The notes under the pieces: model-generated
The model's database searches: none
Told to the model about the DNA's origin: nothing
The model's input: only the letters and a program-made list of their open reading frames with translations
Part shown: piece after piece, positions 22,055 through 34,511 of the stretch
Layout of the letters: every line of letters starts with the position of its first letter
How positions within the stretch are numbered: the stretch's first letter is position 1
Source of the DNA: Tribonema minus
Taxonomy: Eukaryota; Sar; Xanthophyceae; Tribonematales; Tribonemataceae
DNA: 64,000 nucleotides
Direction: 5' to 3'
Assembly (NCBI GenBank): GCA_017506865.1
Contig: JAFCMP010000201.1
Span: forward strand, 992,001 to 1,056,000
Translations under genes and position numbers: made by a program

Positions 22055-24868
22055 GGCGCCGCTGCTGCTGCTGCTGCCGCCGCTGGTGCTGCTGCCGCCG
22101 CTGCTGCCACCGCTGGTGCTGCCGCCGGTGCTGCTGCTGCTGCTGCTGCGGCTGCTTCTGGCACTGTCAGGGCCCCAATTAAGCTGCTGGAGGGCAGGGA
22201 GGGGCAGCGACTGCGGTGGGGCCGCTGCGCAGCGACGGCGTTGTGCCACGGACGGCGGCAGTATGTGCACGGCGCAGCAGCAATAGCGTGCAGTGGTGGG
22301 TAGGGCCAGCAGCGGCACGGTGCGTGAGTGGTGCTGCTGCGGCATTGGCACTCGGCCGACGTGAGGCTGCTGCATGGTGACGCTGCTGCCTGTGGGGCCT
22401 CCTCACGTTTTGCCAACAAAGGTGCAAGTAGGGGTATGTAGGTATGCCTGAGCTGTGTGCAGCGGGCCAGGGCCGCTGCACCACAGCAGTCCGCTGCTGC
22501 TGCTGCTGCTGCTGCCGCTTGGGGCAGCGCTGTTGTCGCTGGTGAGGCTTGCAGCGCGTCCGATGGAGTGCGTTTGTGGCAACAACAGCTGCAATGGCGG
22601 CGGCTCCAATGCTGCTGCTGTCGCAGGCCGGTTGCGGCGACGGCAGCGGCCAGTGTTATGGGGGAGTGCTGCCGCTGCTGTTGCTGGTACGCAGCTGTGC
22701 GACTCGCTAGATCTTCAGGAGGTGGCGGCGCGCGGTGGCGTCTTGGCTTGTCAGTGTATTGCGGATGTGTGGGGTGCACATTGACATGGCATATCGCCAT
22801 TCCACGGTGTACAAGTGGCATCTTCTGAAGCCGACTCAGACTCTGACTCAGATGTGCAGCCTTCGCATCCTCACACTCGCTCGCACCTGCCGCTGCCGGC
22901 TCTCAGCAGCCCAGAGCACTAGCCAGCACATAGGGCACAGGCCGCGTTAGAGCCATCACAACCGGAGTGTGAATTAGGAACAAATGGAGTGTTATTTAAA
23001 AAACTAGGTCTGGATGTGGGGCGGGGGCGATCGTGGACAGAATGCGTGCACCCATTAAGGGGCCTGCAATGCTATCGTAATCCGTGGGTGCGTTGTGCAA
23101 ACATGCGGGGATTGTGGAGATCAATTATTGTGTGGTCCAGTCTCCCGAGCAGTTTATTCACAAATTTCGGCCCGTAGGTGCACTGAATTCGCACCAGCCA
23201 ATATTGACACGTGTGTGCCCCTGCTTAGAATGTTTCTTCTTTTCTTCTTTCAATGATCTGTTGCTGCTGTGACGCTTTTTGGCATGGGATGTTTGCACAA
23301 TGCAATGGCAATGACATTCCGGATATATTGTGGTGATCTGAAGGGTCAGTGCACCGGAGCTTGCCGTTGTGTAAGAGTAGTGCATTGCGTTAAAAGCCCA
23401 ACCCAGTTCAACTTCAACTTGAACCCCTCATAAAGTGGGTCACCCACTACACAACAGAAAGCCCGACCAAGCTGGAACAGCGAGGCGGCGCTGTAACTCC
23501 AGATGTGCAGCAAAGCATGCTTGCGTTGACCGCTGCGCCCACACCTTAGCTGAACAAACAATGATCATGTTCAGTGATCATGTTCACTAGCTTAAGTATG
23601 TCAAATTGAAGTTTATGCCTTGATCGCAGTGAATAGAGTAGATGAGAACTTGGCCGCCCAGGACAGTGCCATACGAGCCCAGGTGCTGCCTGCGTGCAGA
23701 CTCTGCAGAAGAATGCCGCCGCCTTGTGTGCATATTTCATCATTATTGAAACCCATTTGAAATTGCACATCATGTTGACAATGAGTCACTTCATCACAAG
23801 TGTATATGCTGATACCGAGGGCAAATGCAATGACGACGCGTCTCTGTTGGCACTTTGATGTCATTGCTGCCTGTGCTGGTACTATGGACACCATCGATTC
23901 GGACTCTTCTTTACACGCATGCTGATGCGGCATGGCGGCTGCATTTCCAAGGAGATGTGGACTGCCTGCCCAGGGCAGTGTGTCAACTTTCGTCAGTGTG
24001 TAGCATTTTGCAGAACACAGCAAAATCAGCTGCATCAAGCGCAAGAGCGAATGTGGCTCAACAGGGTTAATTGGCTCCCATGCATTCCCCTTGTTTTTGT
24101 GCTGCTGCCGCCCGCTGTGCCTCCTCCGCTGTTTCTGTTCGTGGTGCGGCCTTGTTCCCGCCATGTCCGTTATTGTGCAGGGCGCCACCGCTGCTTTGTG
24201 ACGTGCCGCCGCCGCCGCAACAGCAGTGCTCAACTCCCCAAGAGTAATATATGTTTGGAGGTGCGTGTGTGGGTGCTGGCTGAGCTGCATTGCATGCAGC
24301 AGCACCAGTTCCTGGCAGTGATGGAGGCTTGGGCAGTCAACGAGCACTCTGCTTGCTCGTGCCTCCTTTCGGCACTGAGCCGCTTTTTTTGTAGGCATCT
24401 CGCCACTATCTCACGTACGCACCGCCGTTCCATCGCACCACAATCCACGCGCGCGCGCGTCCGCGTCCGCACATCAGAGCAAGCGCCAGAGCAAGCTGCG
24501 CCTTCTGCGGAAAACGGCGGAGTTGAACAAACCTCCGGAGAGTCCGGCGGAGACCTTCAACTACAACTTGCCTTTCTGAGGTTTTGTGGTGAGGAGAATC
24601 CACTGGAGATTCACGGCTGTGGGGCACTTGACGCGCGGATTAGCACGCAGCACTTCGCGATCTATACTGTTGGAATCCAAGGAGGAGTTGGCGTGCGGTT
24701 GGCGGTCGAGTGAACTAGCACTTGTCACACCAAAGGGCGTGCTTTGGCATAGACACACACACATACGCGTTGAAGGCGACCGACCACAGACGACTCGTTG
24801 ATGCAGTGATGGCTGCAGTAGCAGCACGGCGCACTGCCTGAACTTTTTGCAATGATTCGCCGACAAGC
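22055..24868. other. Low-complexity and unassigned region
   Basis: 22055-22180 and 22490-22520 are CTG/GCC repeats, probably the 3' untranslated part of the preceding gene. A short Ser/Asp-rich frame (SSEADSDSDSDVQPS) lies at about 22816-22924 and an unrecognised open stretch at 22936-23178. I could not attach either to a gene model. Long frames of both strands at 23600-24700 lack family resemblance. No structured element was recognised. Confidence 0.4.
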
Positions 24869-27329
24869 ATGCGGCCAGCAGAACTAGGCGGCAGAGCTGG
24901 CTCCTCAGCCATCACCTCCCCGCCTGCGGAAGAGCGCAGGTCATCGGGAACACGCGGGGCCACTGGCGGCGTTATTGCGGGCGCCAGCGCAGGCGGTGGT
25001 GGCAACGGAACCTACACCTCTCCTTCCCATCATGGCACGGAACCCGACTTGAATGCGAACGTGGCGTTCACTCTTGACGTGAGCCCTGGACCCCCATCGT
25101 CACAACACAAAAAGCGAGCCATCAAAAGAGCGCCACCTGTGCAGCACACCGCCTCCATCGCTCCATCTTCTGCCAGTAGCAGCAGCGGTGCTGGCGAAAG
25201 CAGCATGTGCAAGGCAAGCCCCCTCGCCGCCTACAAGACCGCCGCTGCCACCCCGCACAGCGCGCCGCCGCTGCCCTCGGGTCAAGAAGAGATGCTTCAC
25301 AGCAGCGGCAGCTCTGGCGGTGCTGCCGCCCACGCCATCAGCACTAGCATCAGCGGCGGCGGCAGCAACGGCCTGGACGACATCATGGCACGCGCCAAGA
25401 AGGCCGCCAACCACATCCTGCTGCTGACGCACGCGCGCGGCTGCAGCGGCGCCTGCGGCCTCCACAGCTGCGGCGCCGCGCGGCTGCTGCTGCGCCACGT
25501 GGACGCGTGCCGCAGCCCGCGCTGCACGCCCTCCTGCATGCAGGCGCGCAAGCTGCTGCACCACCACGCCGTCTGCCGCTCCGCAGCGCGCGGCGGCGGC
25601 AGCAGCGGCGGCGGCGGCAGCGGCGGCGGTAGCATCCTGGGCACCAGCGCCCCGCAGCAGCAGCAGGAGCCGGCACGGCTGTGCCTGGTGTGCAGCCTGG
25701 TGGCGCGCTTCAGCAGCCAGAACTCAACGAGTGCGCGTCACGGTGGCAGTGGCCAGTCACATGCGGGGTCACACTCGCGTGCGGGGGGCAGAAGGGGGGG
25801 CCAGTCGGGAGGGGAGGGGGTGCATGGAGTGGGGGGTGCGGGGCAGCCAGCGGCGGCGACAGGGCTGGAGCACAAGCGGAAGGTGGGGGTTGGTGGCTGC
25901 TGCTGCTGCTGCTGCGGGTCACAATGCATTGCCTGCTGCGTCATTGCTTCCATGCTTGTGGAGGCCTTGAGTATGCGCGCTTGCCCACTGCGACGGTAAG
26001 TGTCTGTCTGGAGCGCATGATGCAGTTGGATGTACACACATATGGAGGGGAGTGGCTCTTTGACCGAAGAGTGTCACCATGACAGCGCAGCGCTTGAACT
26101 TGTAACTTCACCGTGACCTTGTCTACTTTGTGCAGGCCAGGGCCCTGTCGCTGCGGTAGGTGTTCAATTGCCGTGCCATCTTTGTGCACTTGTGTATGCC
26201 AACGAACGCACTCATAAGGACTGCCAGCATCCCCCAAGAGCACTTTGCTGTCAAAAGTGCGTACTTCAACATACTTGTCTGCTTTTTTCTGCGTTTTCCT
26301 GGTGTACAGGTGCCAGCTGCTCTGTGGGACAGAGATGTTGATGGGTTCATCAAACCTATACCCAGGCCGCGAAGCGTCAGCTGGAACGGGCACGACAGGA
26401 GGTCGTTTCAACAACGATCCAGGTACGTATATGCGCTCATCAGACTTCCCATACATACCCTCAAGTGCAGTACCGATGCTTGGTGTATACGCAGGCACTG
26501 TGGCGTAGATTATTAGACGTACAATCACGCCCAGTTGAGTTGATGTATGTAGCAGAGTGCGTTGTGCACAGGTCGTGACCATTACTGCTTTGCCGAGCAT
26601 GCTCGAGGTCCTATTGCACTTTGTCACAGCGCCGGAGCCACATCCGTCACCGCCAAGCCTTTACAAACGTAACAATGGCGGAAGAAGCAGCAAACCACTT
26701 TCGAGGCGTGGTGTCCATCACAAAGACCACGCGTACTTTGCTGCTGCCCCAGCAGCAACTGCTGCGGCGCAGAGCACAACATTCGTTGCATGAGCAGTTA
26801 CTATGATCAGTCACATCTCATGCGCAGCCTCTGAGCACTGTTGCGCTGCAGCCCCCTTCCTCCCCCGTTGTCCTGCTCGCTCTAAACTCCACGATCCCCT
26901 GTCCCTCCCCAACCCTCACCCTAACCCTCCCTAAACAGATTTGACAGCATTCCCGAGGAGCCCTCGGTAGAGTGCGATCGCGACAGCGAAGCGGGCGGCA
27001 GCTGCGGCAGCGAGCCCAGTCGCGGCAGCAGCAGCAGCGCACAGGGCGCGCGCGCCGCTGCCGCCGCTGCTGCCGGCGCAAGCGCGGCGGCGCGGCGCAT
27101 TGCAGCGCGCGAAGAGCGCGACAGCACGCGCTCTCTGTCCACCATCAGCAGCACCAGCGCTGGCAGCGCGTGCAGCGGCGGGGACACGAGTGGCAGCAGT
27201 GGCGGCGCTGATGCGGCTGGCGCTGCTGCTGCTGCCACCGCAGCTGCTGCTGCTGCCTCTGCTGCTGCTGGGGACGGCAGCGTCGCTGATGAAAGTTCAC
27301 CACCAGCAGTGCCAATCGTCACTGGATGA
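24869..27329 (+). CDS. TAZ-type zinc-finger protein, 6 exons, 547 aa
   Basis: Exons: 24869-25742, 25847-25995, 26136-26155, 26310-26422, 26572-26668, 26939-27329. Phases agree throughout and the total is 548 codons. The 25742/25847 intron has a weak donor and is the least certain join. Residues 184-280 carry the TAZ pattern of His/Cys triplets: LTHARGCSGACGLHSC (H188, C192, C196, C201), RHVDACRSPRCTPSC (H210, C214, C219, C223), then HHHAVC (C236) and CLVC (C272, C275). TAZ domains bind activation peptides of transcription factors in CBP/p300/HAC acetyltransferases and plant BTB-TAZ proteins. No BTB, KAT11, PHD or ZZ domain is visible here. The flanks are Ser/Gly/Ala-rich, and the last exon has an acidic start (FDSIPEEPSVECDRDSE). 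The 3' splice site of the last exon lies in CCCTAA-like repeats. A nuclear adaptor role is inferred. Confidence 0.72.
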
Positions 27330-29447
27330 TCGAATCTAGCGGCGAGGCTGGCGGCAGCAGTCAGTGCTCAGCAGTGTTGCGCGCGCCTCGGCCTGGTTTG
27401 CCAGCAGCGGCACCGGCAGCATGTTGTGTGTAAGTGTGCAGCATGCGTGCCTTCAGTCCTTGAAATCTGCCTGCCGTGCTGGCGGTTGCTGCAGTGGAAG
27501 GTGTGGAGCACGTTCTTTTTTATTTTCGTTCCCGGCTGCTGAACATTGTACGCAGCGCAGTTCACCTGTACTCAGCACAGTTCAACTGTACTCAGCGCAG
27601 TTCAGCTGTACTCAGCGCAGTTTGGCTGTACTGCTGCACAGCAGCTTTGGGCGGGCAGTTGTGCGGGGACCGTTGTGTGTAGTGACGATAGCAAATCATG
27701 ACAACGTGGCAAAGATTTGGCGGCCCCATGTGTCAGAGCCCAACGGCAACACATTCAGGACTCCGTGTTCAAATGGGGCCTGAAGGCGAAGCTTTGCAAG
27801 CAACAGCGCAGCGAGACGCTGGGGAGTGGTTCTCGGGTTGCGCTTTCGCTGACGTCTCCTGACGCAGCGCGCCGCACCAAATTTGCACACGCCAGCGCTT
27901 CCGCAGCAACCAGGCACACACCAGCAATCACTCACAGCGCCGGGCCGTTACTTTTCCTTTGCTCACTGTGTGCGGCGACTAAGGTGTATGCGGATACATA
28001 CATACCATAGTATCTATGTAACGCCAGCGGATCCCCACATCCGCTTTTATACACGTCCCATGCCATTCCCCCACTGTTCAATACATCCCCATCCCATCCC
28101 CGCCTGTGTTCTTGTCAGCGGAGCTGGTGCTCTTCGCTCCATGTCAAAATGCTTTGTGAGCCTCTCTGCTGCCTAGTTGTATCATCTTTAGTGGATCAAG
28201 AATTAGATGGCCTGCCTACTCTATGCATACAGACATGCTGCTGCCTGCGTGCATGCGTCAACGCATAAATGTGTAGTGGGTTGCAGCACGCACAGGCTCA
28301 ACACCTGGATGTGGTTTTGTGGATGAGAGCGCCACAGACATTGCAGCGATGTAATTCTGCCCTCCTGTGTCGTGTTCATTGTGTGATCCTTCTATAGGAA
28401 CACACTGGACAAGCAGGGTTAATGACGTAATGACGCCAAATTACGTCAGAGTAAGCAAGCAAGTAAGTTACTGCAAACTTCTCAAGTACGGTAAATGACG
28501 GCAGACTTGAAGTTGAGCTTAAGCGCTTTGACGTACTTCAACACCAGTATATGTTGATGTTCTGGTCAAGCATGACTGTAAGAGGCAGGAAAAGTGACAC
28601 TTCGTGCTCATACAATGTGCTTAGCAGTTGCTGTTACTGTGCATGGCCGAGGGCATGCGGTCGCGCTTAATAGTTGAGCGTTAGTCTGCACCTCTGTAGG
28701 AACAGCACATCATCATTGTTGCAGATCTCAAAAGCATATTGAATGCTTTCTGCAAGTACTTATGAAGGGTATCTGCAAGCCACCTCAGCGAAGTGCGCAG
28801 CCCACCTCCGAGAGTGCTTGCACAGAACTTGCGTCCCCACGCCAGCTGCAGCTACAGTCACGGTGTACGCATGCCAGATACTGATTCTATTGCTATCCGC
28901 AGACAACCGAGTGTAATGAGGCCTTAAGCAACACAAGAGCAGAAGTGCCTGACTCAAGCAGACAGTTGCACAAACTGGTAGCCCTTGGAAACTTTGGAAG
29001 TGCGCATGCACAATCTTCAACTTCAACTTGAACCAAAGGGCGATCATACTTGTATTAGTCGAAAGACTGCAGGAGTCAAGCAACAAATTGCGCGCATCAA
29101 GGACTTGGAATCTGTCATGCATGATTTTGAACCTCAACTAGAACGAAAGGGGCAATCCATGCACGTTAGGAATCGTGCAACAAACTGTGCCCGCAAGATG
29201 AGTCCAAATTGTGTGCCCACGCTTGCGCACAACACAGTGAGCGCCAAACATGTGTCACAGGTGACTCAAAATAGATGATGTTGGTACCAAAAAAAGGGGT
29301 CCGCCCCTCAAATGGCAGTAAAAAAATAAGAACAAGCGAAATCAACTCAAGTACAAGAAGACCACACTTCACATTAAGTGTGCGACAACATCACGAAATG
29401 CATGCCCCAGACTACAGTAGCAGCATCGTGATCGCTCAGCGAGGGGT
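27330..29447. other. Intergenic between convergent genes
   Basis: No gene was recognised between the TAZ gene (+) and the end of SDA1 (-). At 27555-27632 there are four head-to-tail units of about 20 bases (GCGCAGTTCAACTGTACTCA type). TTGAAGTTGAAG-like motifs recur around 28500 and 29015. Confidence 0.5.
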
Positions 29448-32400
29448 TTATGTGCGGCGCTTCTTGCGCTTGTCGTGTTTGAGCTGGACCTTCTTCTGCT
29501 GCTGCCCCTTGGCCCCCTTGGGACCGCGCTTCGCGACCCCCCCCCGCACCTGCTCCTTCTGTTTCTCGCGCAGATTGCGGCCCTTCCGCACCATCAAAAA
29601 GTTCTTCTTGCGCTGCTTCTCCGTGTTGGTGAGACCGCCACCATGAGTGTTCTGCTCGAATTTCTCGCGCCCCTTGAGAACGCTCTCCAGACGCTCTTCG
29701 AGAGTCGCCCTTCGGCGCTTCTTGTAGCCTTCCAAGTCTGCTGCGTTCACCGCCAGGGAGGGGTTGGTGTCCATTTCTTCTTCGTCGTCGCTGTTGAGGG
29801 GGGTGAGGAGGGGGTGGGCAGCAAAGGGGAGGGAGGGGGGGTGGGGGGGGTTAGCAAGTACAGGCGAGCAGCTGTGAGCACATGATGAGTGGATGAAATG
29901 AACCGTGCACCTCGTGCTATGAATTCAGAGCCTTTCAAGTAGAGATGCTACAGGGGTCACTGAAAGACTAGAGTCACCCCCAGCGCTTCAACATCGCTGC
30001 AATGAGAAGGACCGGCGAGGGGGGTTGGTACAACCCTAACCCTTATCCTAAACCTAACCCTAAACCCTACCCCTAACCTTAGGAGCAAGCTACACGAGCA
30101 AGAATGAGAGCAATAATGCGGCTTGTTGAGGCTTGACACCTCAAAGGAGCACGCATGCAGAGTATGTGCATCCAGACACCAGCAGCAGCAGTCCCCCCTC
30201 GCAGCAGGGCAGCCATACACCACTGAATTAGGGCCAATGTACAGTACCAGCACGATGCCTCTTCAAGAGAAAGCAGGGCTCAACCCTCAATCAAAGGCCA
30301 ACCCTGGCACCCAGAGTTTGGGAAACGTTACCGGTGTGAAGAAAGCAGTTTACATTTTTAAGATCAGTGTGAAGATTGCTGTAGCGCTGGTTGCAACAAG
30401 CGGCACAATCTCCTACCTCGCAATGACTTGCAGTAGTGTTGATGATGGGAATAGTGGCAGCACCAGAAGGCATCATTCCGTACACAGGTGGGCATGAACT
30501 TGAAGTTTAACTTGAAGTGCTTCACACCGCCATGACCGGTGCACAGGAATGTGTGGGGGCGTCACAATGCTTCAACTTTAACATTGGCATTGACTTTGTT
30601 GATTTAAAGTCACGTACCTGAGCACATCTTGTGCGGTGCTCTTGCGCTTCCGCCGAAAGCGTGGGTCTAACCGCTGCTCTGCAGCCTTAGCCTTTAACTT
30701 CTTGATCTTGTCAAAGTCCTGCACACGAGGGGAGGGGGGGGGGGGGGGGGGGCGGTGATGAAAAGAGGAGCATGTGATGCCAGGCGTTGCTGCTTCAACA
30801 ACGACATTGGGGTGCAAGTACTGTCCAAGGTGCAATGGCAATGCGTTCAAAACACTGCGCCACATGAGATGTGATGCAGGTGCCATTGTCAAGTCTAGTC
30901 CAAGTACTGTCCCAGGTGCAATGGCAATACACTCAAAGCACTCCACAGGTGCAACGTTGACTTTCACCACGAACGGTCAATGGTCAACTTGAAGGTGCGC
31001 ACATGGAGGAATTGAGCGATCCCTTCTGACAGTTCCTTCAACTACCAAACAAGCAATCCCAATGTCTTCAGCCATTCAAGCTGACAAGCCCTGATTTTGA
31101 CCTTGACCCTGACTGAAGGGCACTCACTACTGAAGCCCGGCACCGCACTTGGAGCAACCTGCAATGCTCTCCTGCTACTCTGAGTAACTCACCACCTGTG
31201 TCAAAATGCACAACAGCTCTAACCTCAACCCTGACTGCGCACTGACTTGCTCCAAGTACATGGTCAGGCCCGAAACCGCAATTTCACAGTAAGCGTTGCT
31301 CTCCTGCTACACAGAAGTGAATCGAAAGATCGTAGAGCTCTAGGTGACACGGTGTGGCTAGCCGCAAATGCCTTCCACCAATAACCGTTGTCATCGCTGC
31401 CGCGGCAATTGGCCACGAGTCAAACATAGTCTTCTGAGCACTGACCCCGACTCACCACCTCGTCCATATGAACAACAGCCCTAACTTCAACCCTGACTAC
31501 GCACTGACTTGCGTTAAGTACATGGCGAAGCCTAGATCTGACATAGCACATTTGAGCGTGTTGCTCTCCTGCTACTTCAGTAGTCTTCTGAGCACTGCCC
31601 CTTGCCTCACCTCCTGCGTCAAAATGCGCGTGGCATCAGCGCGCATGGTCTGTATGACCTGGATCTTCCTCAGATCCATCTCCATGCCATCCTCCTCCTC
31701 CTTCTCCCCCTCATCAGCCCCCTGCTTGCCCAGCTTACGCTCCCTTCGCTTCTGCTGCCGTGACATCGTCTTTTCCTCGCCAGCAGCAGTGTCATCATCG
31801 CCGTTCGTGCGCGCACGCGCGCCGCTTGCGTCGCCTGCCGCTGATTCTTGAAGTTCATGTTGAAGTTCATCATCATCCTCATCCCCGTCAGAGTCGCTGT
31901 CGGAAGCTGCTCTGTCGTCGTCGTCGTCGTCGCTGTCGACTTCGACTTCCTCCTCGCCATCCTCAACTTCCACCCCCTCTTCCTCCTCAACTTCAACGTC
32001 ACTGTCCCCCCCCTCCCCCTCCCCCTCACTATCGCTCTCCTCGTCACCGCCCTCCTGGTCTGAGGCCTCCTCCCAGCCGTCGCTTTCGTCCCCCTGGTTG
32101 TCCCCCTTTTCCCCCTCTTCCCCCTCTTCAACGTCCATCCAGCCGTCCTCGCTGTCGCTGTCGTCGTCGCTGCTATCGACCTGTCGTGATAGCGCCACAA
32201 TAGCAACAGCGTGTGATGACAAACCTTTGGCATAAGCTCATATATATATATACTCCCATACATACCGCATCTGACTGCACGGAGACATAGAAAAGCTGCC
32301 TTGAAGGGACGTGGCATATATGCTGCGGGCCAGATGCACTGCAGAATGTTTTCTCATGGCGTTGTCGTTAAAGTATTCTGTTTACACATGCTTTTGGCCG

Positions 32401-34439
32401 CCAGCTCAGGGTTGCCCCTTGCTTGCACTGACCCTGACCGTAATTCATACATCTATTTGAGCACATTGTTGAGCAGATGCTAGCAATGGTGGTGGCAGCA
32501 GTAGCGCACAGCATCAACTTCACCACGCATGCGCAAACACACAAACCCTCAAGAGCCGATGCCCCCCCAACGCACCAGCGTTAAAGCTCCACATCACAAT
32601 CTCCATATCAACCGCGTGGGTCCAACTTTACAAATTTGACTTTTCAAATTCACCTTTGTGACTTCGACCCACCACAGCCACAATCTGAAACTCAACGTCA
32701 CACGGTTCAAACTTCAGAACTTCAACTTCAACATCAGAACTTCAACTTCACCTGCAGGATGCCCGCGTCCGCCAGCGTCAGCAGCTCCGCACCGTCCACC
32801 CCCTCCAACACCTTCTGCTCGCCGTACTGCGCTGGCTGAGCACTGATGTCGTGGTGCTTGCCCCTGTCACGCGCACGCAGCAGCCGCGGGTGCACCTCGC
32901 GAACCAGGTTCGTGAAGCCGCGCGCCGCTATCACCACGCTCTTGTCACGGGACTTTGCGTATGCGGCAATGTCCTGGGCGAATGCGTCCATACCGTCCTC
33001 TGATAGGGTAGCGGGGACGCGCCGTATGATCTCTTTGATGGAGTTGATGCCGACCGCCATGACGTCGCCGCTGCAGCGCTCTGTGACCATGTTGTGCGCG
33101 ATGGCCTTTATGATGGGGAGGATGTCATCGGGGGGGACCAGGGGGTGGCACGCTTGCACCAGGTACGCCAGGATGTGCGTCACCTCCCTCTGTAACAGTT
33201 GAACAAGGGCAGGTAGGTATTGCACAGTGTTTTGAGTACTGGACTACAGCCAGGATGTGTGTACACTGTGTTGTTGAGAGTAGTAGTAGTCTACAGCCGG
33301 GATGTGCGTAACCTCCTTCTGTGACAGAAGGCACGGGCAGGTGAGTTAAAACTTGAGTATTACACAGTATTTAGAGGAAGACAGCCCGAATGTGTATATA
33401 CTGTTGAGAGTACTTGTGAACTGCGTGATCTCCCTCTGTACCAGATGAACACGGGGCAGGTATGCGTTTATGTACTGTGGTGGGAGTACTGTAGCACAAT
33501 CAGGATGTAAGTAACACAGACCCCCCTGTTGTATAAGTACGCAAAGCAGCGACGTGTAGAACGAGTTGGACACTGCTTCCAGGCGAACGTTCGCAGCAGC
33601 AATAATGGTGGTGATGACCAGGTGGCGCGCAGCGCAAGTTGGTGTTTTAACTTAAAAGGCGTGCATAACTGCTATTGCAGGCACGAGACCCTGTGTGCTC
33701 TAGCTTCAGGAACAGGCCTATTTACGCGCACTTATCTAGCCTGTTGAAGTTGCCTCGACTGCCGCGCACACACAGCAGGCGGTTGCAGTACAACAAGCAC
33801 CACATCAACTTTGATCCAATACACTAAACTGATGATAGCCACTATGCTTACGCCCTAGTTCAGAGTTCTGATCTTAAGCACACAATTGGTGAGTGATCAT
33901 GTACAAACATATTATTATGGTTGCAATCACGAGTGGATGGCCTCACCTGATGGCTCTGTATGTACCGCTGCAGGAAGCTGTAGAAGGGCAGCATGAGCAG
34001 CTGATGAGCGCTGATGATGCGGCTGATGAAGTTCATCATCAGCAGCTTAACTTCAAACCTCTCGCTGCTCCCGCGCAGCCTCTTGAACACCTTTTCCGCC
34101 GTGCCCTGCGGGTCGTTGAGAAGGTTGATGGCGGGAAAGAGGCCTGCCTTCTCCTCGTCCACCGCATTCAGTTTCTTTCTGCAACAAACGATGAGGGGGT
34201 CAACAGGGGGTGCAATGAGTGTCTATGTAGGCTCTGAGGTAACCGTGTGAAACGTTGGAAGGAAATTCAGTTGTCTCTTGCAATAGACACTTCAGCAAAC
34301 AGAGAGGATTCACAAGCGCTAGTTCAAGCCAGACCGCAGGACATTGGTGAACTGCGGTGAGGCACCGGACGGCTTACCGGTATAAGTTGCTGTGCAGCGT
34401 GGCCGTTTGCCAACTTCCATGGTGACGCAAACACATGCG

Positions 34440-34511
<72 letters not shown>

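Noticed and set aside
21925-22821. 298-codon minus-strand ORF rich in Ala/Pro/Ser
   Set aside because: It arises from CTG/GCC repeats and runs antisense to the end of the 535-aa gene; no family features.
23613-24713. Overlapping 261- and 264-codon ORFs on opposite strands
   Set aside because: Both lack recognisable motifs, and their overlap on both strands suggests GC-driven openness.
24869-25999. Single-exon reading of the TAZ gene to 25999
   Set aside because: That frame ends in a Cys/Gly-rich run and a stop overlapping a strong GTAAGT donor; splitting at 25742/25847 restores phase with four downstream exons.
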